Assembly (NCBI GenBank): GCA_002350845.1
Contig: DEFL01000055.1
Coordinates: forward strand, 1 to 40,682
Origin: Christensenella sp. UBA2853
GTDB taxonomy: Bacteria; Bacillota; Clostridia; Christensenellales; Aristaeellaceae
Direction of reading: 5' to 3'
DNA length: 40,682 nt
Position 1 is the first letter of the stretch, and every line of letters begins with the position of its first letter. Below are positions 26,897 through 34,734 of the stretch, piece by piece. A program made the translations under genes and the position numbers. The notes below the pieces were generated by a model. That model saw only the letters and a program-made list of their open reading frames with translations, had not been told where the DNA came from and did no database searches.

Positions 26897-27817
26897 ATGC
26901 AGTCAGGAACCATGAAATGGAGAAAAAAGTGGCGAATCGCTGTCAGAAACCGACAGATCTATCTGCTGCTTCTTCCCGCACTCATCGCGCTTGCTGTTTT
27001 CCAGTACGGACCGATGTGGGGATTGCAGATCGCTTTCCGTGATTACAGTATTTTCCGCGACATCAGCGATAGCCCCTGGGTTGGGCTGAAGTATTTTCAG
27101 CGGCTGTTTGCCAGTCCATCATTTTTCAGGGTATTGCGTAACACAGTGATCATCAGCACTTATAAAATCATTTTTCTTTTTCCCATGGGTGTCTTTATTG
27201 CCCTGCTTCTCAATGAAATCCCGTTTGTGACCTACAAAAAAGCAGTCCAGACCATGGTGTATGTGCCGCACTTCTTTTCCTGGGTGGTCGTCTACGGCAT
27301 CTTCACCTCCCTTCTGTCCTCCACCGGGCTGGTCAATCAGTTTCTCCTGCATCTCACTGGGAACAGGTATAACTTTCTTTCCAATCCCAATAATTTTCGT
27401 GCCGTTCTTGTGTTTACAGCCGGATGGAAGGAATGCGGATGGAACGCCATTGTATTTATTGCCGCAATCGCAGGAATTGATCAGGAAATCTTTGAAGCTG
27501 CGCAGATTGACGGAGCATCCAGGCTCAGAAGGATTATCAGCATTACGCTTCCAAGCATCATGCCTACTATTATGCTGATGCTGATTCTACGAATCGGTAA
27601 CCTTCTGACCGCAGGAACAGAGCAGATCCTGGTGATGTATAATGCAGTAGTTTATGATGTCAGTGACGTTCTTGGTACCTATATTTACCGAATGGGTATT
27701 GGTAAAATGGAATATTCCATGTCCACAGCTGTCGGTTTGTTTGAATCAGTCGTCGGCTTTGGCCTTGTCATCACAGGAAATGCACTGAGCCGCAGGTTTT
27801 CGGCCAGCATATGGTGA
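26897..27817 (+). CDS. ABC transporter permease, LplB/YtcP-partner (MalF-like) type
   Basis: Integral membrane subunit of the sugar-type importer, 306 residues and about six spans. The first is LLLLPALIALAVFQYGPM. The MetI-fold EAA loop that docks the ATPase is EAAQIDGASRLRRIISITLP. The N-terminal KWRKKWRIAVRNRQIYLLLL and the sequence GPMWGLQIAFRDYS are typical of the LplB/PotB-like group. ATG 26897 is preceded by GAGGTGG. It is followed after 7 nt by its partner permease, so the two form the heterodimeric channel. No ATPase gene is present in the operon. Confidence 0.93.
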   Translation: MQSGTMKWRKKWRIAVRNRQIYLLLLPALIALAVFQYGPMWGLQIAFRDYSIFRDISDSPWVGLKYFQRLFASPSFFRVLRNTVIISTYKIIFLFPMGVFIALLLNEIPFVTYKKAVQTMVYVPHFFSWVVVYGIFTSLLSSTGLVNQFLLHLTGNRYNFLSNPNNFRAVLVFTAGWKECGWNAIVFIAAIAGIDQEIFEAAQIDGASRLRRIISITLPSIMPTIMLMLILRIGNLLTAGTEQILVMYNAVVYDVSDVLGTYIYRMGIGKMEYSMSTAVGLFESVVGFGLVITGNALSRRFSASIW

Positions 27818-27824
27818 GGTACTT

Positions 27825-28700
27825 ATGCATAGAAGAATACACAGCAGAGAAGATATCATTGTCGACAGCCTGGCATGCCTGATTGGTCTGATATTCCTTC
27901 TGTTGACCGGCATCCCCTTCCTCCATGTGCTCTCCAAAGCCTTCAGTTCCGAGACCGCGCTGATCGCAAACAGAGTGACCATCATTCCATCCGGTTTCCA
28001 GACCGGAACGATCCGGCATGTCCTGACATCCCCCATGTTTATTCATTCTTTTTTGCATTCTGTTCTTGTCACCGTTTCAGGCACCCTCCTCAGTGTGGTC
28101 GTCACTGCCATGGCAGGCTATGCGCTATCCAAGCGAACCCTTCCCTGGATGAAAGGCATTACGGTTATCTTTGTCTTTACCATGTGGTTTAACGGCGGAA
28201 TGGTTCCACGTTATCTCCTTATGAGTCAGCTTCAGCTGACCAACACATTCTGGGCACTGATTCTTCCGGCAGCCATCAGTGTGTATAACCTTCTGCTGGT
28301 CAAAAATTACTGTGAAACCATCCCATCCTCCCTGGAGGAAAGCGCCTGGATTGATGGAGCCGGGCAGGCACGCACATTGTTTACCATTGTGATTCCCCTG
28401 TCCTACCCGGTTCTGGCCACCATCACTCTGTTTATGGCTGTAAGTTTATGGAATGACTATTATAATCCCATGATTTACATCACCCGGTCATCCATGAAAA
28501 CGCTTCAGGTCTATCTCCGTGACATCATAGTCGAAAGCCAGTCTGATACCACCATGATCTCGACAGATGATATCAATCTTCTTCCCGAGGGCGTTCGCGC
28601 AGCCTCGATTATCGCATCTACCGTGCCGATTTTACTGATTTATCCCTTTCTGCAAAAATATCTGATCAAAGGAATCATGATAGGAGCTGTCAAAGGATGA
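27825..28700 (+). CDS. ABC transporter permease, YtcP/LplC (MalG-like) type
   Basis: Second channel subunit, 291 residues, about six spans, beginning with VDSLACLIGLIFLLLTGIPF. The EAA loop reads EESAWIDGAGQARTLFTIVI. The segment FNGGMVPRYLLMSQLQLTNT is characteristic of YtcP/LplC-like carbohydrate permeases. It follows its partner by 7 nt with a GAGG SD, and its stop overlaps the start of the FAD oxidoreductase (ATGA), so the reductase is translationally tied to the importer. Confidence 0.93.
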   Translation: MHRRIHSREDIIVDSLACLIGLIFLLLTGIPFLHVLSKAFSSETALIANRVTIIPSGFQTGTIRHVLTSPMFIHSFLHSVLVTVSGTLLSVVVTAMAGYALSKRTLPWMKGITVIFVFTMWFNGGMVPRYLLMSQLQLTNTFWALILPAAISVYNLLLVKNYCETIPSSLEESAWIDGAGQARTLFTIVIPLSYPVLATITLFMAVSLWNDYYNPMIYITRSSMKTLQVYLRDIIVESQSDTTMISTDDINLLPEGVRAASIIASTVPILLIYPFLQKYLIKGIMIGAVKG

Positions 28701-30046
28701 TCTATCAGACACAGATTCATGAAATCCCAACTATGTATGATGTCGCTGTTGTCGGAGGCGGGCCTGCAGGATATTGTGCGGCTATCGCAGCAGCACGGCA
28801 CGGGGCCAGGACGGTCATTCTGGAATCGATGGGCAGCCTCGGGGGCATGGCGACACAGGGACTGGTCTGTCGTCTGGATACAACGAACGACGGGGTCCGA
28901 CCGGTTGTTGGAGGCATATTCCGTGAAGTATTTGAAGAAGTGATTCGAAGAGGTGGCATTTCTTCGTATTACAATCTGGAAAGGCTGACACGCAGGCGCG
29001 GCATGTGGACGCCGTTTGACCCGGAAGTCCTGAAACTGGTGCTGGATGACATGGTTACATCATCCGGAGCTGAAATACGTTTCTTCACGCGGGCCGTTGA
29101 TCTCTCGATGGACGGCCGCTCCATCCGCGGACTGGTCATTCATGATGTCGAAGGACTGCATTTTTTACGAAGCAAAGTTTTCATTGATGCCACCGGTGAC
29201 GGGCTGATTGCCTTTCAAAGCGGCATCCCATGCAGGATCGCAAACACGCCGGAAACACCTGGCGTTATGCCGCCCACTCTCTGCAGTTTTTTCAGCCATA
29301 TTCCCTGGGACGAAATACCAATGCATGACAAAAGTCCAAAGCTGCACGCAGAAAAGCTGAAGATCGCGATGACTGATGGTTTCTTTTCTCAGAAAGATTA
29401 TCTGGTCCCCGGCATTGCAAGAAACTGTGCAGATACCGGCGGCATGAATGCAGGTCATGAGTTTGGTCTTGATGCTCTGAATGCAAAGCAGCTAAGTGAA
29501 GGAATGATTCACGGACGAAAACTGGTTCAGGAATATGCATCTTACTATCGGAAGTATGTCCCTGGTTTTGAACAGATGCAGTTGGTCGCTACCGCAAGTG
29601 TTATGGGTGTGCGGGAAAGTCGGAGGATCGTCGGCAAAACAGTGTTGTCCATTGATGATTATCTTTCCAGACGAAAATGGCAAAGCCAGATCGGACTTTA
29701 TTCCAAACAGCTGGATATGCACCCTTATGATGAAAGTGATGCAGAATTCCAGAGATTTCTCAGAGAAGGATCAGCGCAGTTTCAGCTGCAAGACGGAGAG
29801 AGTTATGGTCTCCCTTATGAAATGATGGTCTCCGATCTTGTAGACAATCTGATCGTTGCCGGCCGCTGTGCATCGAGTGATCGCATGATGAACAGTGCTG
29901 TGCGTGTCCAGCCCGCAGCAGGCATCATGGGACATGCAGCAGGTGTCAGTGCGTATCTCTGTGCAAAGTCAGGCTGCAGTGTTACCTGCGTGAATGTTCC
30001 GGAACTCCAGAAAGAACTGACATCAGAAGGCGCCGTGTTAGTCTAA
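28697..30046 (+). CDS. FAD-dependent oxidoreductase (FAD_oxidored family)
   Basis: A 449-residue cytosolic flavoprotein. The N-terminal Rossmann fold reads YDVAVVGGGPAGYCAAIAAA (dinucleotide-binding GxGxxG about residues 20-25), followed by the acidic residue in ARTVILESMGSLGGMATQG. The C-terminal part has NLIVAGRCASSDRMMNSAVR and the closing QPAAGIMGHAAGVSAYLC, which bind the FAD. The family (PF12831-like) is frequently found next to LplB/YtcP-type sugar importers, where it is thought to oxidise or otherwise modify the imported compound, but the reaction is unknown. It overlaps the permease gene by 4 nt and ends at a strong terminator, so it is the last gene of the operon. Confidence 0.88.
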   Translation: MIYQTQIHEIPTMYDVAVVGGGPAGYCAAIAAARHGARTVILESMGSLGGMATQGLVCRLDTTNDGVRPVVGGIFREVFEEVIRRGGISSYYNLERLTRRRGMWTPFDPEVLKLVLDDMVTSSGAEIRFFTRAVDLSMDGRSIRGLVIHDVEGLHFLRSKVFIDATGDGLIAFQSGIPCRIANTPETPGVMPPTLCSFFSHIPWDEIPMHDKSPKLHAEKLKIAMTDGFFSQKDYLVPGIARNCADTGGMNAGHEFGLDALNAKQLSEGMIHGRKLVQEYASYYRKYVPGFEQMQLVATASVMGVRESRRIVGKTVLSIDDYLSRRKWQSQIGLYSKQLDMHPYDESDAEFQRFLREGSAQFQLQDGESYGLPYEMMVSDLVDNLIVAGRCASSDRMMNSAVRVQPAAGIMGHAAGVSAYLCAKSGCSVTCVNVPELQKELTSEGAVLV

Positions 30047-30049
30047 AAT

Positions 30050-30087
30050 ACAGGCCTCATCTCGTTTGAGATGGGCCTGTGTTTTTT
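30050..30087 (+). terminator. Strong intrinsic terminator of the uptake operon
   Basis: ACAGGCCTCATCTC pairs with GAGATGGGCCTGT around a 4-nt loop with one mismatch, followed by G and six T's. The stop codon of the Pnkp remnant on the other strand lies within this T-run, so the hairpin may also serve converging transcripts. Confidence 0.85.
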
Positions 30088-30311
30088 ACAGTCTTGGGTC
30101 GACAGGTTCGCTTTCCATGGCGAGCACCCCGAACACGCATTCATGCACCCTATATAGCGGATCCCTTCGTACAAACCAGTCAAGGGCTTCCATCCCGAGA
30201 GAGAATTCTTTCAGTGCGAGATTTCGTTTCCGGTTCAGTCCCCGCTTTTTCAGCCTGCGTAGACGCTCCGGCTCGATGTATTCCGCGCCGTAGATAATCC
30301 GCAGATTTGAT
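30086..30311 (-). pseudogene. C-terminal remnant of a bacterial Pnkp (polynucleotide kinase-phosphatase)
   Basis: About 75 residues running from NLRIIYGAEYIEPERLRRLK through RKRNLALKEFSLGMEALDWF to the end HECVFGVLAMESEPVDPRL. From memory this is the extreme C-terminus of bacterial Pnkp, the three-domain kinase/phosphatase/adenylyltransferase (about 850 residues) of the Pnkp/Hen1 RNA-repair system. Everything upstream is gone: at about 30303-30311 the sequence changes into the C-terminal part of a helicase reading the opposite way. There is no start codon or SD in a sensible place, so it cannot make a working enzyme. The identification rests on recalled family sequence and should be confirmed by search. 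Confidence 0.7.
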
Positions 30312-30755
30312 GATCCGGAGATGGAAGCCCAAGAAATGATCCGGCATATCCGCAGTCTGATCGCCGCTTCAGTTCTTCCCTCCGACATTGCCGTCATGGT
30401 CAGATCCAACCAGCTTGTTTACTCTATAAGAGACCGTCTTGAGCGCAACGGCCTTCAGGTTCTTTCTGTGACCAGCACGCAGCCCGATGACAAGTCTATC
30501 CCCGGTGTCCGGCTCATGACCATGCACAGAGGAAAAGGCATGGAATATACCTACGTCTGCCTTCCTTGCCTCTGCGCAGACATCATCCCCAATAAGCGGG
30601 AAATAGAAAAAGCCACAGACGAAGAAATGCTCAGTGAGTTGCTTCTTTCCGAGGCCAATCTTCTTTCCGTGGCAATTACCCGCGCCAAGAAACAGGTCTG
30701 GCTTTCCTATTACGGAAAACCATCTGAATTGATTAAGCGATTTATCTGTTTCTAA
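30303..30755 (+). pseudogene. C-terminal remnant of a UvrD/Rep-like helicase
   Basis: The frame from RFDDPEMEAQEMIRHIRSLI onward is the last ~150 residues of a superfamily 1A helicase. It has a RecA2 strand with DIAVMVRSNQLVYSIRDRLE, motif V GVRLMTMHRGKGMEYTYVCL and motif VI EANLLSVAITRAKKQVWLSY. The N-terminal RecA1 domain with the Walker A is absent; the frame meets a stop (TAG, 30291) just upstream, where the Pnkp remnant begins on the other strand. The ATG at 30321 has no properly spaced SD. It is therefore a truncated gene, not a small protein. What the full helicase did is unknown. Confidence 0.8.
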
Positions 30756-30839
30756 TTGCAAACCCGTCTTTTCTATTTCCCTCTTGCCGCCTTTTTTTAT
30801 GATCCTTTTGAAATGTATCATCCGATTGATACCATGCTT

Positions 30840-31754
30840 TTATTTGTCGCTCAGCGGTAACTTTTGATTGACATTCTCATTTTCATGCTGATTAAGCTTA
30901 CGTGATATTTCTGCTTGAAGATACAGTAATTCATCTTCCCGCATGGCACTTATGTCGATAGTTTCTATCAAAGCAGGCGTACGCCCATCTTGATTCATAT
31001 TAATCACCTGATTAAAACCAGCTGCTATGATGCCTGTCGGGATAGCGATGATGCCAATACCTACAAGACTGATGATCGAGGCTAAAAATCTGCCAATACT
31101 GGTGATTGGGTAAACATCCCCATATCCAACTGTTGTCAGCGTACATATTGCCCACCAAAGAGAAGAAATTACATTTGGGAACTGTTCCGGTTGTACAGGA
31201 TTTTCTACTGTATACATGATAATTGCAGCAAACAGCATTACAAAACCACAGATAACAACAGACATCATAAGTTGCGGACCTGAAGTTTTTATTACTTTCA
31301 TAATGACCTGAAATGCTTCAAAATATCTTCCTAGCTTAAGAACTCTCAGCAATCGCAAAAGCCGCAAGAGTCGCATCATGCGTAAAAATCGAAGATCTAC
31401 TGACACAAAAGGAAGATAGAAAGGGAGAATCGCCAAAAGATCAATAATAGCCATGAAAGAGCATATGTATTTTAATTTTGGATGTTTCGATGTTGGAAAG
31501 AGTATATCGGCAGTCCAAATTCTTAAAGCATATTCTAACGTAAAAACAGCAACGGATACATATTCAAATGTCTGAAAAACATAATGGTACTTATCTTTCA
31601 GGCTTGCAAAAGATTCCAAAACAATAGATATAATGCTCAGAGCAATGAGGGACATAATCACTATGTCAAATGCTCGGCTGGCCCAGTCTCCTGTTTCCGC
31701 TTTATTGATGATCTCAAATACTCTGATCTTAATTTTTTTAACTTGCTTTTGCAT
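30840..31754 (-). CDS. Voltage-gated potassium channel (Kv-type, six spans)
   Basis: A membrane channel of 304 residues. S1-S3 are IVIMSLIALSIISIVLESFA, YVSVAVFTLEYALRIW and ICSFMAIIDLLAILPFYLP. The S4 voltage sensor is the arginine ladder RFLRMMRLLRLLRLLRVLK (about 122-140). S5 and S6 flank the pore helix and the potassium selectivity filter TLTTVGYGD (about 206-213). A short cytoplasmic tail follows. An upstream in-frame GTG at 31814 lacks an SD and overlaps the previous gene; ATG 31754 has AAGGTG before it. The gene begins 56 bp after the nuclease-helicase gene on the same strand and could be co-transcribed with it. Function could be ordinary potassium flux; a role as partner of the upstream gene is speculative. 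Confidence 0.92.
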   Translation of the reverse strand: MQKQVKKIKIRVFEIINKAETGDWASRAFDIVIMSLIALSIISIVLESFASLKDKYHYVFQTFEYVSVAVFTLEYALRIWTADILFPTSKHPKLKYICSFMAIIDLLAILPFYLPFVSVDLRFLRMMRLLRLLRLLRVLKLGRYFEAFQVIMKVIKTSGPQLMMSVVICGFVMLFAAIIMYTVENPVQPEQFPNVISSLWWAICTLTTVGYGDVYPITSIGRFLASIISLVGIGIIAIPTGIIAAGFNQVINMNQDGRTPALIETIDISAMREDELLYLQAEISRKLNQHENENVNQKLPLSDK

Positions 31755-31810
31755 AATTGCACCTTCATATAAGAGAAACAGATTTTTTTCGAGGTTTGTC
31801 TGCTTCACTT

Positions 31811-33688
31811 TCACTGGATTTCTATGTTTAACTTGCTACTAATATACTTCAATAACGGTTTATCTTCACAATAAAGATAACAGCCTTTCTGGCCTCTGGA
31901 CATCAATGTCTTGTATGTATTCCGAATCAGTTTGTCAGCCAGCTCCTTGTCTTTACATGACCGGATTCCTGACGACTTGTCACTCAAAGCCTCCATCGAC
32001 GGATCTGTTATAACATTACCATTTTCATATCGAAGATCTTTTCCTATAATGATGCCGCAGTAATCAAACTCCAGCCCCTGTGTTGTATGAATACATCCGA
32101 CCTGTTCGAAAGAATCCGGTGCAATCGCAAACAGGGAATTCGAGAAATTCCACTTTGCCTTGAACCCATCTTCCAGAACGATATCATACTCCTCACCCTC
32201 CGGATTGTGCTCAGAAACCCATTCATAGCAGTACCCGGCAATCATTCTGGATTTGTTATTCACATTGTTTTTTTCTCTCAGTGCTTCCCGCATTTTTGTC
32301 GGTGAATTGAAAAGCCGGATATCATAGTCATAATCAAAATCAAGATTCGCAGTGGAACGGATGCCCAGCAAGTTGTCAAGAAAGTTCAGGTAACCATCAC
32401 TGCCATTGCAGCGGAACTGCGAGACAAGATTCAGATCCTCTCCTTCATAGACCTTCACCCCGTAATAAGCAGCCCATTTTCTGATCTCTTCTTTGCTTCC
32501 GATGTCCTTCGTGGTAATTCTCTGATCTTCATCAATAAAGAACACCGTTACGCGTCCTGCATTGATCAGTTCCTTGACCTGATTTTCACCATGGAAAATA
32601 GCCGACTTTTTCTTCAGCCGATGTGCCTCATCTACAATGATACAGTCCAGTAAATTGGATGGCGCATTCCAGAACGTATCCGAAGATTTGAACAGACTCT
32701 TGATATACGTAAGCTTATATTTTTCCTGACGCAGCTTCTCGAAATATACATTTCGCGGAGCTGCATTTTTTGTGACATAATTGGCACTGAAGCCTTTCCC
32801 AATCAGGCTGCAGAGCAACTGGATAGCAACCACTGATTTCCCGGTGCCAGGACCACCGGATACAATTACCACGCTTTTCTCTGCACCTTTTGTCGGATCA
32901 TTGGCTCGCGAGACAGCCCGTTCCACAAGTTTTCTGACCGTTTCATAAGCCACCTTCTGCTCATCGATCAGTACAAACTCCTGGTTTCCCCGAATCATGG
33001 ATGCAAGCGAATCCTGCAATGCCTTCGCAGGCTTCAGCTTTCCATGATCGATCTTCATGAGGAGATCGATTCCATCCTTTTCCCGGATGTACGTTTTTAT
33101 AAACATGCGCAGCTTGGCGACATCTTCCTCAAGAAAAACTGGTGCAGCTGAGATTGCCTCGTGATACAGCTCGTTGTCAATATGTTCCCGATTGCTTTCA
33201 CGATAATTGTGAAGATAAGCGCACGGACGCATCCGAATACCACACTTATAAACATCCTCATTGAAAGTTTCAATAATCCTGGCATAACTGAAAGCCTGAT
33301 AACTCGGATGACACACTGCGCGGTTCGCCCCGCCGGTATAAGCTGTAACAACATCCGGACGTGACGTTTTGCCACTGTCTTCCCACTGCTTAAGTTCAAT
33401 GACAACCACATTTTCAGTACCATCGGCATCTTTGCCAGCCAAAAGAAAATCCACCCTTTTGGATGTGAGCGGGATCTGATATTCTATGGCAAGCGAAGCA
33501 TCAGAAGGTATATCTTCATCATCAAGGACATTGCGCATATACATCAGGGAGTTCTGCCATGCCCGATACTCTGCATCATTATGGTGACTGATCCCATGCT
33601 GCAGAAAGGCATTCTGCACCCTGGCAGCAATAGATCCGTTCCGCACGTCACTGATAAATCCTCCCCGGGTGTTTTCATAGATAATCAT
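31811..33688 (-). CDS. DUF2075 superfamily 1 helicase with N-terminal PD-(D/E)XK-like nuclease
   Basis: A 625-residue nucleic-acid enzyme. The N-terminal part has a PD-(D/E)XK-like site KRVDFLLAG...VVVIELKQW (D80, E98, K100). The second part is the DUF2075/Schlafen-3-like helicase: Walker A VIVSGGPGTGKS (about 278-285), Walker B IIVDEAHR (353-356), FFIDEDQRI, LVSQFRCNGSDGYLNFLDNL, motif V CIHTTQGLEFDYCG and a C-terminal arginine motif LMSRGQKG. ATG 33688 (MIIYENTRGGFISDV) has GAGGA 7 nt upstream and matches usual family starts; ATG 33712 lacks an SD. Such proteins are scattered among accessory regions and resemble single-gene nuclease-helicase phage defences, but I know no proven role for this subfamily. 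All catalytic motifs are intact. Confidence 0.88.
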   Translation of the reverse strand: MIIYENTRGGFISDVRNGSIAARVQNAFLQHGISHHNDAEYRAWQNSLMYMRNVLDDEDIPSDASLAIEYQIPLTSKRVDFLLAGKDADGTENVVVIELKQWEDSGKTSRPDVVTAYTGGANRAVCHPSYQAFSYARIIETFNEDVYKCGIRMRPCAYLHNYRESNREHIDNELYHEAISAAPVFLEEDVAKLRMFIKTYIREKDGIDLLMKIDHGKLKPAKALQDSLASMIRGNQEFVLIDEQKVAYETVRKLVERAVSRANDPTKGAEKSVVIVSGGPGTGKSVVAIQLLCSLIGKGFSANYVTKNAAPRNVYFEKLRQEKYKLTYIKSLFKSSDTFWNAPSNLLDCIIVDEAHRLKKKSAIFHGENQVKELINAGRVTVFFIDEDQRITTKDIGSKEEIRKWAAYYGVKVYEGEDLNLVSQFRCNGSDGYLNFLDNLLGIRSTANLDFDYDYDIRLFNSPTKMREALREKNNVNNKSRMIAGYCYEWVSEHNPEGEEYDIVLEDGFKAKWNFSNSLFAIAPDSFEQVGCIHTTQGLEFDYCGIIIGKDLRYENGNVITDPSMEALSDKSSGIRSCKDKELADKLIRNTYKTLMSRGQKGCYLYCEDKPLLKYISSKLNIEIQ

Positions 33689-34140
33689 CGTGCAATCCTC
33701 ATTAAATGACATGTAGTATGCGATAAAACATCTGTTTCAAACCATGCATGTATTGTTTGTGGAGCATGTGTAAATGATCGATATTACAATAGTCCTTTCA
33801 AAATGTTCTCATACGCAGACATGTTTGAACCATTCCATCATTGTTGACGCTTGCAGTGTCACAACACTTATATCTGAAGAAAATCATCCTGTCATATTTC
33901 AGTCATGATCATATCATATTGTTCTGCTCCACGCAACATTCCCCCGATACAATGTAATGTTTCGGTTGGGCATGCATTCAGCATTTCTGCTTTTATTTGA
34001 TACAGTAGTATGGTATAATTTCGATGACATTTATCTTAGACACAGTTCTGCTTGCTTATTTCAGAAACATAACATTTCACTGACAACCCGCATGCAAGAA
34101 TCAGACCCGGTGAAATTCATACATTTCAGGAGAATTATCA
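33689..34140. other. 452-bp divergent intergenic region
   Basis: Separates the leftward nuclease-helicase gene from the rightward methyltransferase gene. It is AT-rich and contains no convincing ORF. It must hold both promoters; the one for the methyltransferase is recognisable (34011-34019), the other is not. Confidence 0.6.
34011..34019 (+). promoter_or_regulatory. Extended -10 promoter for the methyltransferase-HNH pair
   Basis: TGGTATAAT is a perfect -10 box with the extended TGn element. A -35 is poor, as is common with extended -10 promoters. It gives a leader of about 115 nt. Confidence 0.5.
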
Positions 34141-34734
34141 ATGGCTATCAATCAGACATTGGATTTTTATGCTCAGAATGCTGATGATTTTATATCCAGA
34201 ACAGTCATCGCAGATATGGAAGAATCGCGCACCCGTTTCACCGCCTGTCTTTCTCCAAACGCCAGTATTCTGGATTTTGGCTGTGGCTCAGGAAGAGACA
34301 CCAAGGCGTTCCTAGACGCAGGCTATCGTGTTGATGCCATGGATGGGTCTGAAGCGTTGTGTAAAAAAGCCTCCGCATATACGGGAATCCAGGTGAAAAA
34401 CATGTTGTTTTCCGATCTGAACGAGCATGACGCCTATGACGGCATCTGGGCTTGCGCTTCCATCCTGCATCTTCCCAAAGAAGAATTGGCCGATGTTCTT
34501 AAGCGGATCGAAGCCGCCCTCAGACATAATGGTGTATTGTATGCATCCTTCAAATATGGAACATATGAAGGCATGCGGAACGGTCGTTATTTTTGCGACT
34601 TTACCGAAGAAACACTGCGCACATTCTGGGAGAAGTCATCAACCATGCAGCTTTTTGACACCTGGCTCTCTATGGATGTTCGTTCAGACAGGGAGGAAGT
34701 GCAATGGCTCAACCTTTTGGCCCGGCGAGTTTAA
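34141..34734 (+). CDS. Class I SAM-dependent methyltransferase (TehB-like)
   Basis: A 197-residue methyltransferase. Motif I is SILDFGCGSGRDTKAFLDAG (about 43-61), the acidic loop follows in YRVDAMDGSE (D68), and motif IV is the DGIWACASILHLP block (about 100-112), which lacks the NPPY/DPPY of DNA adenine methyltransferases. It therefore more likely modifies a small molecule, protein or RNA than DNA amino groups. ATG 34141 follows AGGAG. The last 31 nt overlap the next gene, an HNH nuclease, so the two are made together. The pair, flanked by a promoter and a terminator, looks like a self-contained two-gene cassette in an accessory region. Confidence 0.9.
   Translation: MAINQTLDFYAQNADDFISRTVIADMEESRTRFTACLSPNASILDFGCGSGRDTKAFLDAGYRVDAMDGSEALCKKASAYTGIQVKNMLFSDLNEHDAYDGIWACASILHLPKEELADVLKRIEAALRHNGVLYASFKYGTYEGMRNGRYFCDFTEETLRTFWEKSSTMQLFDTWLSMDVRSDREEVQWLNLLARRV

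Noticed and set aside
30321..30755. A stand-alone 144-residue helicase-like protein
   Set aside because: It lacks the N-terminal ATPase half and an SD, and starts exactly at the junction with another gene remnant; a truncated gene explains it better.
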